Part shown: one piece after another, positions 8,239 to 16,495 of the stretch
How positions within the stretch are numbered: the first letter of the stretch is position 1
Layout: each line of letters begins with the position of its first letter
From: HB2-32-21 sp041603535
GTDB taxonomy: Bacteria > Pseudomonadota > Gammaproteobacteria > Pseudomonadales > Porticoccaceae
Length of the DNA: 64,000 nucleotides
Assembly: GCA_041603535.1 (NCBI GenBank)
Contig: JBFIEE010000010.1
Coordinates: 10,292-74,291, forward strand
Direction: 5' to 3'
Notes under the pieces: model-generated
What the model was told of the DNA's origin: nothing
Seen by the model: only the letters and a program-made list of their open reading frames with translations
The model's database searches: none
Made by a program: the position numbers and the translations under genes

Positions 8239-9723
8239 TTACGAGGGTAAACGGTAGCCCAGTGCTTCGGTCAGGTGGTGATCCGCAATCGCGGTCATCT
8301 GGTGCAGATCTGCGATGGTGCGAGCCACTTTGAGAACGCGGTGGTAGGCTCGTGCCGAGAGCTGCATGCGCTCAATCGCGGCGCCCATTAAAGCTGCCTG
8401 TCCGCTGGTCAACTTGCAGAAGCGCTCCAGCTGGCTGCTTTCCAGCTGTCCATTTGAGCAGTTTTGGCGTTGCAGCTGAGTGTGGCTAGCTTGTGCTACG
8501 CGTTTGGCTACGCACGCGCTGGTTTCCCCAGTTGCTCTGGCTGCTGTTAATTGTTCGCGAGGTACGGCGGGTACCACGACCTGGAGGTCTATGCGATCTA
8601 GCAGTGGGCCTGAAATTCTATCCCGGTAGCGATTGACCTTATCCGGAGTGCACCGGCATCGGACACTGCCCAGGTATCCACAGGGGCATGGGTTCATGGC
8701 CGCAATAAGCATAAACCGGGCGGGATATTCGGTGCGGGCCAGCGCGCGGGAAATCATGATTTTTCCGGATTCGAGGGGTTCACGCAGTACTTCCAGTACC
8801 TTACGGGGAAACTCCGGTAATTCATCCAGAAATAGCACCCCGTGGTGAGCGAGGGATATTTCACCGGGCTTCGGATTACTGCCACCACCAACCAGGGCCA
8901 CCGCGGATGCGGTGTGATGGGGTGCTCTGAACGGTCGCTCCTGAAAATCCTGTCGCGGGCCCAGGCCAGCCACTGAATAGATGGTGGCAACTTCTAGTGC
9001 CGCTGCTTCCTCGAGGGGTGGTAAAAGCGACGGTAGACGGCTGGCAAGCATGGTTTTGCCAGTACCCGGTGGACCTGAGAACAACAGGTTGTGAGCCCCG
9101 GCAGCGGCGATCTCGAGCGCTCGCTTAGCCTGGTGCTGACCGATGATGTCGCTCAGATCCGGGCCAGCGCTCGTACTGGCAGGCACATTGAAAGCCTGTC
9201 TATGCAAGGCTTCTGCGCCTCGTAAATGGGCGCACACCTCCAGTATGTGTCTGGCGCCGAAAACATGGGTATTGCGCGCCAGCGCGCCTTCGTCCGCATT
9301 ATCCCACGGCACAATCAGGTGGTGCTGTTGTTCGCCACTGGCCAGCGCGGTAGGCAAAATACCGTCAACGGGGCGCAATTCTCCCGACAGCGCCAGTTCG
9401 CCAACAAACTCATAGTTGCCTAGCCTTTCCTTGGGTAGCTGCCCTGAAGCCGCCAGAATTCCGAGCGCGATGGGTAAGTCGAAACGGCCCCCTTCCTTGG
9501 GCAGGTCGGCGGGCGCGAGATTGATGGTGATGCGCCGTGTCGGAAATTCAAAGTGCGCGTTCAAGAGTGCGCTACGCACGCGATCCTTACTCTCCCTAAC
9601 CGCTGTTTCAGGAAGACCAACCATACTGAGGCTGGGTAACCCATTTGACAGGTGAACTTCTACGGTGACCGGTGGTGCGTAAATCCCGGTCTGCGCGCGG
9701 CTTTGAACTATCGCCAGTGACAT
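8239..9723 (-). CDS. comM: ComM/YifB AAA+ helicase, competence-related
   Basis: A 494-residue YifB/ComM protein (Mg-chelatase-like AAA+ family). The N-terminal lon-protease-like fold is recognisable (GLPETAVRESKDRVRSAL, NLAPADLPKEGGRFDLPIALG). Walker A is GPPGTGKT at 217-224 and Walker B is GVLFLDELPEF, with a cysteine-containing PCPCGY insert and a C-terminal Mg-chelatase-like helical domain. ComM is a hexameric helicase that drives branch migration during integration of DNA taken up in natural transformation; it is also present in species not known to be competent. Its placement next to glnK-amtB matches Pseudomonas. It is divergent from glnK, with a 368-base spacer between. Confidence 0.95.
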   Translation of the reverse strand: MSLAIVQSRAQTGIYAPPVTVEVHLSNGLPSLSMVGLPETAVRESKDRVRSALLNAHFEFPTRRITINLAPADLPKEGGRFDLPIALGILAASGQLPKERLGNYEFVGELALSGELRPVDGILPTALASGEQQHHLIVPWDNADEGALARNTHVFGARHILEVCAHLRGAEALHRQAFNVPASTSAGPDLSDIIGQHQAKRALEIAAAGAHNLLFSGPPGTGKTMLASRLPSLLPPLEEAAALEVATIYSVAGLGPRQDFQERPFRAPHHTASAVALVGGGSNPKPGEISLAHHGVLFLDELPEFPRKVLEVLREPLESGKIMISRALARTEYPARFMLIAAMNPCPCGYLGSVRCRCTPDKVNRYRDRISGPLLDRIDLQVVVPAVPREQLTAARATGETSACVAKRVAQASHTQLQRQNCSNGQLESSQLERFCKLTSGQAALMGAAIERMQLSARAYHRVLKVARTIADLHQMTAIADHHLTEALGYRLPS

Positions 9724-9930
9724 GAAATCTTCCTTGATCAGTGACCGCCGCAGGCGGAACCGGTAACTACCAGCAGTGCCCAGTAACTACCCTTATCAGT
9801 AACTGCCCTTAAATGTACCTTACCGGGGCATCGCTGAGGAAACAAGTTGCGCGTTCTTAACTTCGCCTGTCCATGATCGTCGGGTGTCCGCTGCCAGGCA
9901 ACGCTCGTGTCAATGACGGTGCTGGGCGAG

Positions 9931-9945
9931 GCACATTTGCAATGC
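9931..9945. promoter_or_regulatory. Candidate NtrC site 1 upstream of glnK
   Basis: GCAC-N7-ATGC matches the NtrC dyad (GCAC-N7-GTGC) with one mismatch. It lies about 135 bases ahead of the predicted transcription start, a usual enhancer distance. Confidence 0.45.
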
Positions 9946-9984
9946 CCCAAATTGAAGCGCTTTGGGTGCCCCAGGTATTGCGTG

Positions 9985-9999
9985 GCACCAATGCAGGGC
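9985..9999. promoter_or_regulatory. Candidate NtrC site 2 upstream of glnK
   Basis: GCAC-N7-GGGC, again one mismatch from the NtrC dyad, centred about 75 bases ahead of the predicted start. With site 1 it forms the usual paired enhancer arrangement. Confidence 0.4.
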
Positions 10000-10039
10000 A
10001 TTTTTTGGTGTGACGCGGGGTTATAAGTCAAAAAGGCGC

Positions 10040-10054
10040 TGGCATGGATCGTGC
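10040..10054 (+). promoter_or_regulatory. Sigma-54 promoter of glnK-amtB
   Basis: TGGCAT-GGATC-GTGC fits the sigma-54 consensus TGGCAC-N5-TTGC with two mismatches, with the invariant GG and GC at the correct spacing. Transcription would begin near 10066, about 26 bases before the glnK ATG. Confidence 0.65.
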
Positions 10055-10091
10055 TAAAACGCTCTTGTACACCCCAAACTGGAGAATATGC

Positions 10092-10430
10092 ATGAAGATG
10101 ATCACCGCAGTTATCAAGCCGTTCAAGCTTGATGACGTCCGTGAGGCCCTGGCCAATATAGGCGTGCAGGGCCTGACAGTTACAGAGGTAAAAGGTTTTG
10201 GGCGTCAGAAAGGTCATACGGAATTGTACCGAGGCGCTGAATATGTCGTTGATTTTCTACCCAAGGTAAAGGTAGAGGTGGCGGTGGTTGATGGGATGTC
10301 GGATAGCGCCGTAGAAGCCATTGTCAATGCTGCGCAAACCGGAAAAATCGGCGACGGGAAAATCTTTATTACTGCTATTCAAGAAGTTATACGCATTCGT
10401 ACCGGTGAAACAGGCGACGACGCAGTGTGA
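10092..10430 (+). CDS. glnK: PII nitrogen-regulatory protein GlnK (first copy)
   Basis: A 112-residue PII signalling protein. PII trimers bind ATP/ADP and 2-oxoglutarate and report nitrogen status; GlnK plugs the AmtB channel when ammonium is abundant. The T-loop GHTELYRGAEY carries the uridylylation tyrosine at residue 51, and the B- and C-loop signatures TGKIGDGKIF and IRTGETG are intact. The ATG at 10092 follows GGAG by seven bases and gives the standard PII length; an upstream in-frame ATG at 10044 would overlap the sigma-54 promoter. amtB follows after 89 bases on the same strand, the classic glnK-amtB pair. A sigma-54 promoter and two NtrC-like sites upstream indicate nitrogen-limitation control. 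Confidence 0.97.
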   Translation: MKMITAVIKPFKLDDVREALANIGVQGLTVTEVKGFGRQKGHTELYRGAEYVVDFLPKVKVEVAVVDGMSDSAVEAIVNAAQTGKIGDGKIFITAIQEVIRIRTGETGDDAV

Positions 10431-10519
10431 GTGTCGCCCGCTCCCGAACAGTCTACGCCTATTAGAAGCAATTCCTGGTAGCGAACAGACGACCAAACTT
10501 TACTGTTGAGGAAAATCTG

Positions 10520-11785
10520 ATGGAAAGCGATATTATTCATATCAAGTACGCCCTGGATACGTTTTATTTCCTGGTGTGCGGAGCGCTCGTCATGTGGATG
10601 GCGGCGGGTTTTACGATGCTCGAAGCCGGGCTTGTCCGAGCAAAAAACACCACTGAAATTCTGACTAAAAACGTTGCACTTTATGCAGTGTCCTGCGTTA
10701 TGTACCTGATTATGGGCTACACGATCATGTACGGTGGTTCTGAAGGGGGCATCCTGCCCGACAGCTGGTTTGGTAATACGATTGCTAACGCTTCACCTGA
10801 TGAAGTGCTGGCTGGCGCGCTCGCTGATCCGGACGACTATAGCTATTACTCCGGGGCGTCCGACTTCTTTTTCCAGGTTGTTTTTGTTGCGACCGCGATG
10901 TCGATTGTTTCCGGCGCAGTTGCTGAGCGCATGAAGTTGTGGGCTTTTCTGGCATTTGCCGTGGTGATGACGGGCGTCATCTACCCTCTGCAGGGTATGT
11001 GGAAATGGGGTGGCGGCTTTCTTGATGCAGCCGGCTTTCTGGATTTTGCTGGCTCCGGGGTAGTTCATCTGTGTGGTGGTGCAGCGGCCTTGGCCGGCGT
11101 ACTGTTGCTGGGCTCACGCAAGGGCAAATACGGCACTGACGGTTCGGTTCACGCCATTCCGGGCGCCAATATGCCCCTTGCCGCTCTCGGCATGTTTGTA
11201 CTCTGGGTCGGCTGGTTCGGTTTTAACGGTGGATCAGAACTCAAGGTTTCCGATATAGGTGAGGCCAATGCCGTGGCGAATGTCTTTGTGAATACCAACG
11301 CTGCGGCTGCGGCTGGTCTGCTCACGGCATTGATTGCCGCGAGATTGTTGTTTGGCAAGGCAGATCTGACAATGGCCATCAATGGCGCGTTGGCAGGCCT
11401 GGTGGCGATTACCGCTGAACCGCTGACCCCGAGTCCAATGTGGGCGACGTTGATTGGTGCTATTGGGGGCGTGCTGGTGGTTTTTTCAGTTATCACGCTG
11501 GATAAATTGCGTATTGATGACCCGGTCGGCGCGATCTCCGTGCACGGTGTGGTCGGCGTCTGGGGATTGTTGGCGGTGTGTTTGACCAATGGCGAGGCCA
11601 CCCTTTCGGCACAGTTACTTGGCACCAGTGTCATCTTCGCCTGGGTTTTTGGCGCCAGTTTGGCGGTGTGGTTGATCCTCAAGGTTACCGTTGGTATTCG
11701 CGTCAGTGAAGAGGATGAATACCAGGGTGTGGATATGTCTGAATGTGGCATGGAGGCTTACCCCGAGTTCGCCTCAGTGAAATAG
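10520..11785 (+). CDS. amtB: Ammonium transporter AmtB
   Basis: A 421-residue Amt/Rh-family ammonium channel with about eleven membrane helices. Recognisable parts include the opening WMAAGFTMLEAGLVRAKNT segment, FFFQVVFVATAMSIVSGAVAERMK, and the pore histidines in VVHLCGGAAALAG and SVHGVVGVWG. Length is normal for the mature family; no cleavable signal peptide is obvious, with the first helix starting around residue 15. It takes up ammonium at low external supply and is closed by a PII protein bound to its cytoplasmic face. The gene sits between two PII genes, cotranscribed with the first, and is followed by a strong intrinsic terminator. Confidence 0.97.
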   Translation: MESDIIHIKYALDTFYFLVCGALVMWMAAGFTMLEAGLVRAKNTTEILTKNVALYAVSCVMYLIMGYTIMYGGSEGGILPDSWFGNTIANASPDEVLAGALADPDDYSYYSGASDFFFQVVFVATAMSIVSGAVAERMKLWAFLAFAVVMTGVIYPLQGMWKWGGGFLDAAGFLDFAGSGVVHLCGGAAALAGVLLLGSRKGKYGTDGSVHAIPGANMPLAALGMFVLWVGWFGFNGGSELKVSDIGEANAVANVFVNTNAAAAAGLLTALIAARLLFGKADLTMAINGALAGLVAITAEPLTPSPMWATLIGAIGGVLVVFSVITLDKLRIDDPVGAISVHGVVGVWGLLAVCLTNGEATLSAQLLGTSVIFAWVFGASLAVWLILKVTVGIRVSEEDEYQGVDMSECGMEAYPEFASVK

Positions 11786-11806
11786 GACGTATTGATTACC
11801 TTTGCA

Positions 11807-11832
11807 CAGGGAGCCTCCGGCTCCCTGTTTTT
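11807..11832 (+). terminator. Strong intrinsic terminator after amtB
   Basis: A perfect 9-bp stem CAGGGAGCC / GGCTCCCTG with a TCC loop, followed directly by TTTTT. It separates glnK-amtB from the second PII gene, which therefore probably has its own promoter. Confidence 0.92.
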
Positions 11833-11835
11833 GGC

Positions 11836-11911
11836 TGTCAGGACCAACCGATACGAGGGTGCAATATTGTCTGGAAAAGTGTATCTTTTCGCTGCCTGAC
11901 AATCTGCACCC
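11836..11911. promoter_or_regulatory. Interleaved inverted repeats ahead of second PII gene
   Basis: Two exact inverted repeats interlock: TGTCAGG (11836-11842) with CCTGACA (11895-11901), and AGGGTGCA (11856-11863) with TGCACCCT (11905-11912). The order A-B-A'-B' is that of an RNA pseudoknot. The second pair also contains GGTGCA/TGCACC, which resemble NtrC half-sites. Promoter elements here are not clear. Confidence 0.4.
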
Positions 11912-11961
11912 TGATATTTTCTACCTTGACATCCCGCACGCTGAACGAAGAGGAACGACGC

Positions 11962-12300
11962 ATGAAGCTAATCACCGCCATCATTAAACCTTTTAAACTG
12001 GACGATGTGCGCCAGGCCTTAGCCGATGTCGGTGTTCAGGGTATCACTGTCACGGAGGTCAAAGGTTTTGGCCGACAAAAGGGTCACACCGAGCTCTACC
12101 GTGGTGCGGAATACGTGGTTGATTTTCTGCCGAAGGTTAAACTCGAAATCGCGGTGGTTGACGATATGGTTGACGCAGTTGTTGAAGCTGTCACTAAAAC
12201 TGCCTGCACCGGCAAGATTGGTGATGGCAAAATATTCATTTCTTCTCTGGAAGAGGTGATTCGTATTCGCACCGGAGAAACAGGTCAGGAGGCAGTTTAG
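11962..12300 (+). CDS. PII nitrogen-regulatory protein, second copy
   Basis: A second 112-residue PII protein, very close to the first along its whole length, with the same T-loop tyrosine 51 (TELYRGAEY), TGKIGDGKIF and a C-terminus ending IRTGETGQEAV. Differences cluster around residues 73-87 and 95-100. The ATG at 11962 follows AGAGGAAC and gives exactly the PII length. It is separated from amtB by a strong terminator, so it is likely transcribed independently. It may be the glnB-like general sensor or a duplicate glnK; the opening MKLITAIIKPFKLDDVRQAL fits either, so no symbol is given. Confidence 0.95.
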   Translation: MKLITAIIKPFKLDDVRQALADVGVQGITVTEVKGFGRQKGHTELYRGAEYVVDFLPKVKLEIAVVDDMVDAVVEAVTKTACTGKIGDGKIFISSLEEVIRIRTGETGQEAV

Positions 12301-12457
12301 TCCCGTTCTGTGGTGATAATAAAAGCTTAGCTTGCTTTCCTCAGCCGTATGCGGTTACACGGGGACGATCTCCTGCGCATCGCTTGATCCTTATTTAATA
12401 CCCGCTTAAGTCCGCGGCGGGTCGGCATGTCTTCCTTATTGAGGCCCTGTCCAGGCA

Positions 12458-13396
12458 TCACCCTGAGTTGTCTGGCTTGCGCGATGCTCGGGGATGCGCG
12501 CCGTCATAGATCCTGGCGAGGTGTTGAAAATCCAGATGGGTGTAGATCTGCGTGGTTGAAAGGTTTGCATGGCCGAGTAACTCCTGAACCGCACGCAGGT
12601 CGCCGCTGGATTCCAGTAAATGACTGGCGAAAGAATGGCGTAGCATGTGGGGGTGCACCCGATAATCGAGGCCTTGCGCAAGACTTAGTCGAGCCAGCCT
12701 TTGCTGAATGGCGCGATGGCTAATCCTGCCACCGCGCAAGCTCAAAAACAACGCCGACTCTTCTTTGCGGGCATGCTGGGATCGAACCGACAACCAGATG
12801 CGAAGTTGATCCAGCGCCTGGCGGCCTACCGGCACGGTTCGGGTCTTATTGCCTTTGCCGGTTACCGTCACAGTGGCGTCGGCAAAGTCGACATGATCAT
12901 TATTCAGATTGGCCAGTTCTGCAAGCCGTATACCTGAAGAGTAGAGCAGTTCAATCATGGCGCGATCCCGTTGTGCGAGCCAGTCGCTGCCTGCTACGGC
13001 CATGAACTGCGCGGCTTGATCGACATCCATTACTTTGGGTAGCAGCCGCGATTTTTTAGGGGCGTTGATACCGTCCGTGGGATCGCGAGTTACCCATTCC
13101 CTGCGTAGTGCAAAACGGTAAAAAGTCCGCAAGGATGACAGCCAACGCTGCAGACTTGCACCGCCCAGTCCGTTGCGGTGTAGCTCCGCCAGGCACTGGC
13201 GGATATGCAGGCTGTCGATGTCACTGAGTGATTGCAGATTTCTGCTGGCTGTCCAGTTGGCCAATTTGCCAAGGTCGCGTAAATAGTTAGTAACGGTGTG
13301 AGGTGAAAGTCCGCGCTCATACATCAGGTGACGTTTAAAATCGTCGAGTTCCAGCGCATTGGGTGCGGTTAGGGTTACCGCCATATTATTCGTCAA
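12458..13396 (-). CDS. xerC: Tyrosine recombinase XerC
   Basis: A 312-residue tyrosine recombinase that, with XerD and FtsK, resolves chromosome dimers at dif. The catalytic set is complete: Arg157 (SSGIRLAEL), Lys181 (GKGNK), His250 and Arg253 (HPHMLRH), His276 (LGHANLSTTQ) and the nucleophile Tyr285 (IYTH). The first 90 residues form the usual SAM-like DNA-binding domain. The reading frame opens with TTG, which overlaps the stop of the DUF484 gene (TTGA); an ATG four codons later is an alternative start. It is the last gene of the lptM-lysA-dapF-DUF484-xerC cluster, the order found in Pseudomonas, which supports XerC over XerD. Confidence 0.95.
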   Translation of the reverse strand: MTNNMAVTLTAPNALELDDFKRHLMYERGLSPHTVTNYLRDLGKLANWTASRNLQSLSDIDSLHIRQCLAELHRNGLGGASLQRWLSSLRTFYRFALRREWVTRDPTDGINAPKKSRLLPKVMDVDQAAQFMAVAGSDWLAQRDRAMIELLYSSGIRLAELANLNNDHVDFADATVTVTGKGNKTRTVPVGRQALDQLRIWLSVRSQHARKEESALFLSLRGGRISHRAIQQRLARLSLAQGLDYRVHPHMLRHSFASHLLESSGDLRAVQELLGHANLSTTQIYTHLDFQHLARIYDGAHPRASRKPDNSG

Positions 13397-14091
13397 CCCA
13401 TCAGTCGCGGCGCGACGCGGTTGAGTATCTCGGCGATATAGCTCAGAAACAGTGTCCCCATACTGCTGCGGTAGCAGTTGGGATCCTTGTTGCCGATGGC
13501 TAATATGCCGAATACGTTGCCGTGGTAAAGCGGTACGGCAGCAACGGAACCTATTTTTACGGCGTCTTCGCCAAACAGAAAATCGAGCTCGTCGTTTCTT
13601 AGCACGCCACAGATTGCACGATTGGTGCGCAACAGGGTGCCAACGGCATTATTAGCCTCTTCCAGACCAACTACTTTGGCGTGGCTGACCGGTATTTTGC
13701 CGCTTTCACCCAGCAGGATAAGATTATAAAACTCCACCTTGAAGTCGGCGCCGAGGCTTTCGTATAGTGTGGCGACGAGCCCGTCAAGATGCTGCGCCTC
13801 AAGAATATTGAGTACCAGGCGTTTGGTCTTTTCAAATAACTTGTCGTTAGCACGCGCCGACTCAAGTAAATTATTAAGCCGGTGTCGCATCTCCATATTG
13901 CGGTCGCGCAGTACGCTGATTTGGCGTTCTATTAACGACACGGCCTTGCCACTCTCGTGGGGCAGCTCAAGATTCTCTATAAGTTGTGGGTGGTGGTTAA
14001 AAAAATCGGGGTTGGCCATCAGGAAATCATTGATCTGCGTCGCTGTGAGTATGGCACCAGATCTTTGACCAGATTTTTCCTCTGTGCTCAT
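13393..14091 (-). CDS. DUF484 family protein
   Basis: A 232-residue DUF484 protein, the YigA-like gene conserved between dapF and xerC in gammaproteobacteria. It has an N-terminal helical part (ATQINDFLMANPDFFNHHPQL), a coiled-coil-like stretch (residues 55-85) and a GAF-like C-terminal domain with AVPLYHGNVFGILAIGNKDPNCYRSSMGTLFL. The biochemical role is unknown; GAF domains usually bind small ligands. The ATG at 14091 overlaps the dapF stop (ATGA), so translation is coupled; an upstream in-frame extension inside dapF is not credible. Confidence 0.9.
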   Translation of the reverse strand: MSTEEKSGQRSGAILTATQINDFLMANPDFFNHHPQLIENLELPHESGKAVSLIERQISVLRDRNMEMRHRLNNLLESARANDKLFEKTKRLVLNILEAQHLDGLVATLYESLGADFKVEFYNLILLGESGKIPVSHAKVVGLEEANNAVGTLLRTNRAICGVLRNDELDFLFGEDAVKIGSVAAVPLYHGNVFGILAIGNKDPNCYRSSMGTLFLSYIAEILNRVAPRLMG

Positions 14092-14918
14092 AATTTTATA
14101 CGCCCCTGAAATACTGTTGTTGCCGACCCCGTCATGGTGACCGGCTCGCCTTCTCCAGCCCACGATATATCAAGGTTACCGCCGACCAAGTTTACAGTTA
14201 CCGGCGATTCTAACAGGTCTTGTTGTATGCCTGCCACAACGGCCGCGCAGGCACCGCTGCCACAGGCCTGTGTTTCGCCGGCACCGCGCTCGTAAACGCG
14301 CAGTTTGATTTGTTGGCGTGACGTTATTTCCATGAAGCCCGCATTAACCCGTTCGGGAAAGCGAGCATGAGTTTCTATTTTCGGTCCCAGTACAGCCACG
14401 GGAGCAGTTGCAACACTATTGACCTGCAGCACGGCGTGGGGGTTGCCAATAGACAATGCCGCTATCATATAAGTGTCCCCGTCTATTTTTAGAGGGTAAA
14501 GCTGAGCGCGTTTTTCGGCGGTAAAAGGAATATCCCCCGGTTCGAACATGGGCGCCCCCATGGACACACTGATGCGCTGGGAGTCAGTGAATCGCAGCTC
14601 CAGTATCCCGGCACTGGTTTGTACCCGGATGTGTTTTTTCCCGGTAAGTTTTTGATCCCAGACAAATTTGGCAAAGCAGCGTGCACCATTGCCGCATTGA
14701 GCCACTTCGCTACCGTCAGCATTAAAAATGCGGTATTGAAAATCAACATTGGGTGACGACGGGGGTTCGATAAGTAAAATCTGGTCGCAACCGATGCCGC
14801 GATGCCGGTCTGCCAGCCTGCGGGCCAGTGTGGCCGTCATGTCGATTTGCTGAGACACCGCATCGATAACGACAAAGTCGTTGCCGAGGCCGTGCATTTT
14901 AGTGAACCGTATGAACAT
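14088..14918 (-). CDS. dapF: Diaminopimelate epimerase
   Basis: A 276-residue DapF that interconverts LL- and meso-diaminopimelate, the last step before lysA and a supply step for peptidoglycan. The two catalytic cysteines are in their signatures: Cys75 in NADGSEVAQCGNGARC and Cys219 in ETQACGSGACAA. MHGLGNDFVVID at the N-terminus is typical. The gene abuts lysA (one gene ends at 14919 and dapF begins at 14918) and overlaps the DUF484 gene by four bases, showing a tightly packed operon. Confidence 0.98.
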   Translation of the reverse strand: MFIRFTKMHGLGNDFVVIDAVSQQIDMTATLARRLADRHRGIGCDQILLIEPPSSPNVDFQYRIFNADGSEVAQCGNGARCFAKFVWDQKLTGKKHIRVQTSAGILELRFTDSQRISVSMGAPMFEPGDIPFTAEKRAQLYPLKIDGDTYMIAALSIGNPHAVLQVNSVATAPVAVLGPKIETHARFPERVNAGFMEITSRQQIKLRVYERGAGETQACGSGACAAVVAGIQQDLLESPVTVNLVGGNLDISWAGEGEPVTMTGSATTVFQGRIKL

Positions 14919-16175
14919 TTATAGTGTTTCCGGCAGCGTGTGCTCCCCCTGCATCAAGCTGTCCAGGGTTTCTCTTTCGCGGACAACATGAGTCATCGCC
15001 TGATCTACCATGATTTCTACAGCGCGTGGCCGCGTATTATAGTTGGAGCTCATGGCGAACCCATAGGCTCCCGCTGAATGGATGCACAGTAGATCACCCG
15101 CTGCGATGGCGAGTTGGCGGTCTTTGCCGAGGAAGTCCCCGGTTTCGCACACCGGCCCAACGATATCATAGAGTTCAGTTGACCGGTCTGCCTGGGCGTT
15201 AACCGCTTCGATGTTGAGCCAGGCCTGGTATAGGGCGGGCCTGATCATGTCATTCATGGCGGCATCGACAACAGCAAACTTCCTGGCGCCGTTGTCCTTG
15301 ATATATTCCACGCGAGTTAACAGGACGCCAGCGTTAGCGGTAATCGAGCGACCTGGTTCCAGAATGAGCGTCAAATCGCGCTCTGCCAATCTGTTTAGCA
15401 CGGCCCCCACGTAATCTGCTATGGATGGCGGTTTTTCGTCCCTGTAGCAGACGCCCAAACCGCCCCCCAAATCGAGATGTTGAATGGCGATGCCCGCAGA
15501 AGCCAGTCTATCCACCAGATCCAGTGTGCGATCGAGCGCGTCGATGAACGGCGCTATTTCGGTCAGTTGCGAGCCGATGTGGCAATCAACACCGACAATT
15601 TCAATGTGGCTGTATTGGGCGGCCCGCTGGTAAATAGCCAACGCCGCGTCGATGTCTACGCCAAACTTGTTTTGCTTCAGGCCGGTGGAGATGTAAGGAT
15701 GAGTCAGCGCATCGACATCCGGGTTGATGCGCAACGAAATTGCGGCGGTCGTTTCCCGTCGAGAAGCAATGCTCTGAATTCGCTCTAGCTCGCTTTCCGA
15801 TTCGACATTGAAGCAGTGAACACCAGCATCGAGCGCATACTCGATCTCATCGGCGCGCTTGCCAACACCTGAAAAAACGGTTTTATCGGCGCGGCCGCCA
15901 GCCGCGAGCACCCTTTTTAATTCACCTGCAGAAACGATGTCAAAACCGGCGCCGAGCCTGGCGAGAATGTTTAGTATCGCCAGGTTCGAGTTTGCTTTGA
16001 CCGCGTAACAAATCAGGTGCTGCCTGCCGGCCAGAGCATTTTGATAGGCAAGGAAGTGTTCGGACAGGGCTTTTTTGGAGTATATATAGGCCGGTGTCCC
16101 GAAGCGGGAGGCGATTTCCTCAAGCGGCACATCTTCGGCAAACAGGCGGTTGTCGCGGTAGCTAAACTCGTTCAT
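14919..16175 (-). CDS. lysA: Diaminopimelate decarboxylase
   Basis: A 418-residue PLP-dependent enzyme that decarboxylates meso-diaminopimelate to lysine. The PLP lysine is Lys60 in CYAVKANSN; HLDLGGGLGV and the EPGRS phosphate-binding motif are present, as is the CETGDFLG catalytic cysteine region supplied across the dimer. The ATG at 16175 is chosen because family homology begins with the following NEFSYRD; the open frame runs further upstream but would cover the lptM gene. It lies four bases after lptM and directly before dapF. Confidence 0.97.
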   Translation of the reverse strand: MNEFSYRDNRLFAEDVPLEEIASRFGTPAYIYSKKALSEHFLAYQNALAGRQHLICYAVKANSNLAILNILARLGAGFDIVSAGELKRVLAAGGRADKTVFSGVGKRADEIEYALDAGVHCFNVESESELERIQSIASRRETTAAISLRINPDVDALTHPYISTGLKQNKFGVDIDAALAIYQRAAQYSHIEIVGVDCHIGSQLTEIAPFIDALDRTLDLVDRLASAGIAIQHLDLGGGLGVCYRDEKPPSIADYVGAVLNRLAERDLTLILEPGRSITANAGVLLTRVEYIKDNGARKFAVVDAAMNDMIRPALYQAWLNIEAVNAQADRSTELYDIVGPVCETGDFLGKDRQLAIAAGDLLCIHSAGAYGFAMSSNYNTRPRAVEIMVDQAMTHVVRERETLDSLMQGEHTLPETL

Positions 16176-16179
16176 TGCG

Positions 16180-16344
16180 TTATTTTTCTTCGGGCGGTTG
16201 TTCCGCTGGCTCCGCGGGCTGTTGTTGCACGGGCGGTTCGGGAATATACAGCGGGCCCTTATTACCACAGGCGCTCAACCCGGTCAGGACCGAAAGTAAA
16301 CACAGCGCCATGATTGCACGCCAAATAACGTTCGAGTAGTTCAT
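16180..16344 (-). CDS. lptM: LptM-like small lipoprotein
   Basis: A 54-residue lipoprotein of the LptM (YifL/LppL) family, which in E. coli helps the LptD/E translocon mature. It has a signal peptide with hydrophobic stretch IMALCLLSVLTGLSAC ending in a lipobox cysteine, then the diagnostic GNKGPLYIP directly after the cysteine, and a Pro/Glu/Gln-rich tail. Too small to be found by length alone, but the motif and the position ahead of lysA-dapF are characteristic. The ATG at 16344 gives the standard short signal. Confidence 0.9.
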   Translation of the reverse strand: MNYSNVIWRAIMALCLLSVLTGLSACGNKGPLYIPEPPVQQQPAEPAEQPPEEK

Positions 16345-16495
16345 GGTTATAAAGAGCCCTTTTGTGAGGCAGGCAGTATACCGGTTGAGGACTGATAGAC
16401 TCAATTGCGTTTCAGCGTCTACCTGTTCTTGCGGGAGTAGATTCCGTGCACCGACCGCCTCGCAAACCGGGTCTATAGGCGAGGGGGCATCCAGC

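Larger units (their letters stand above)
9724..10091. other. comM-glnK divergent spacer with nitrogen-control sites
   Basis: No gene is apparent. The comM-proximal part carries three decayed copies of a GTAACTACC-like unit starting at 9762, 9782 and 9798. The glnK-proximal half holds the NtrC-like sites and sigma-54 promoter listed separately. Confidence 0.6.

Noticed and set aside
11149..11751. A 200-codon minus-strand frame inside amtB.
   Set aside because: Antisense to a certain gene, with Thr/Pro/Ala-rich composition typical of shadow frames.
11926..11931. TTGACA ahead of the second PII gene as a -35 box.
   Set aside because: Any -10 at the right distance would fall on the ribosome site of the gene, with no matching sequence.
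12400..12422. ACCCGC/GCGGGT inverted repeat between the second PII gene and xerC.
   Set aside because: Six-base stem with an 11-base loop and no T-run; too weak to call a terminator.
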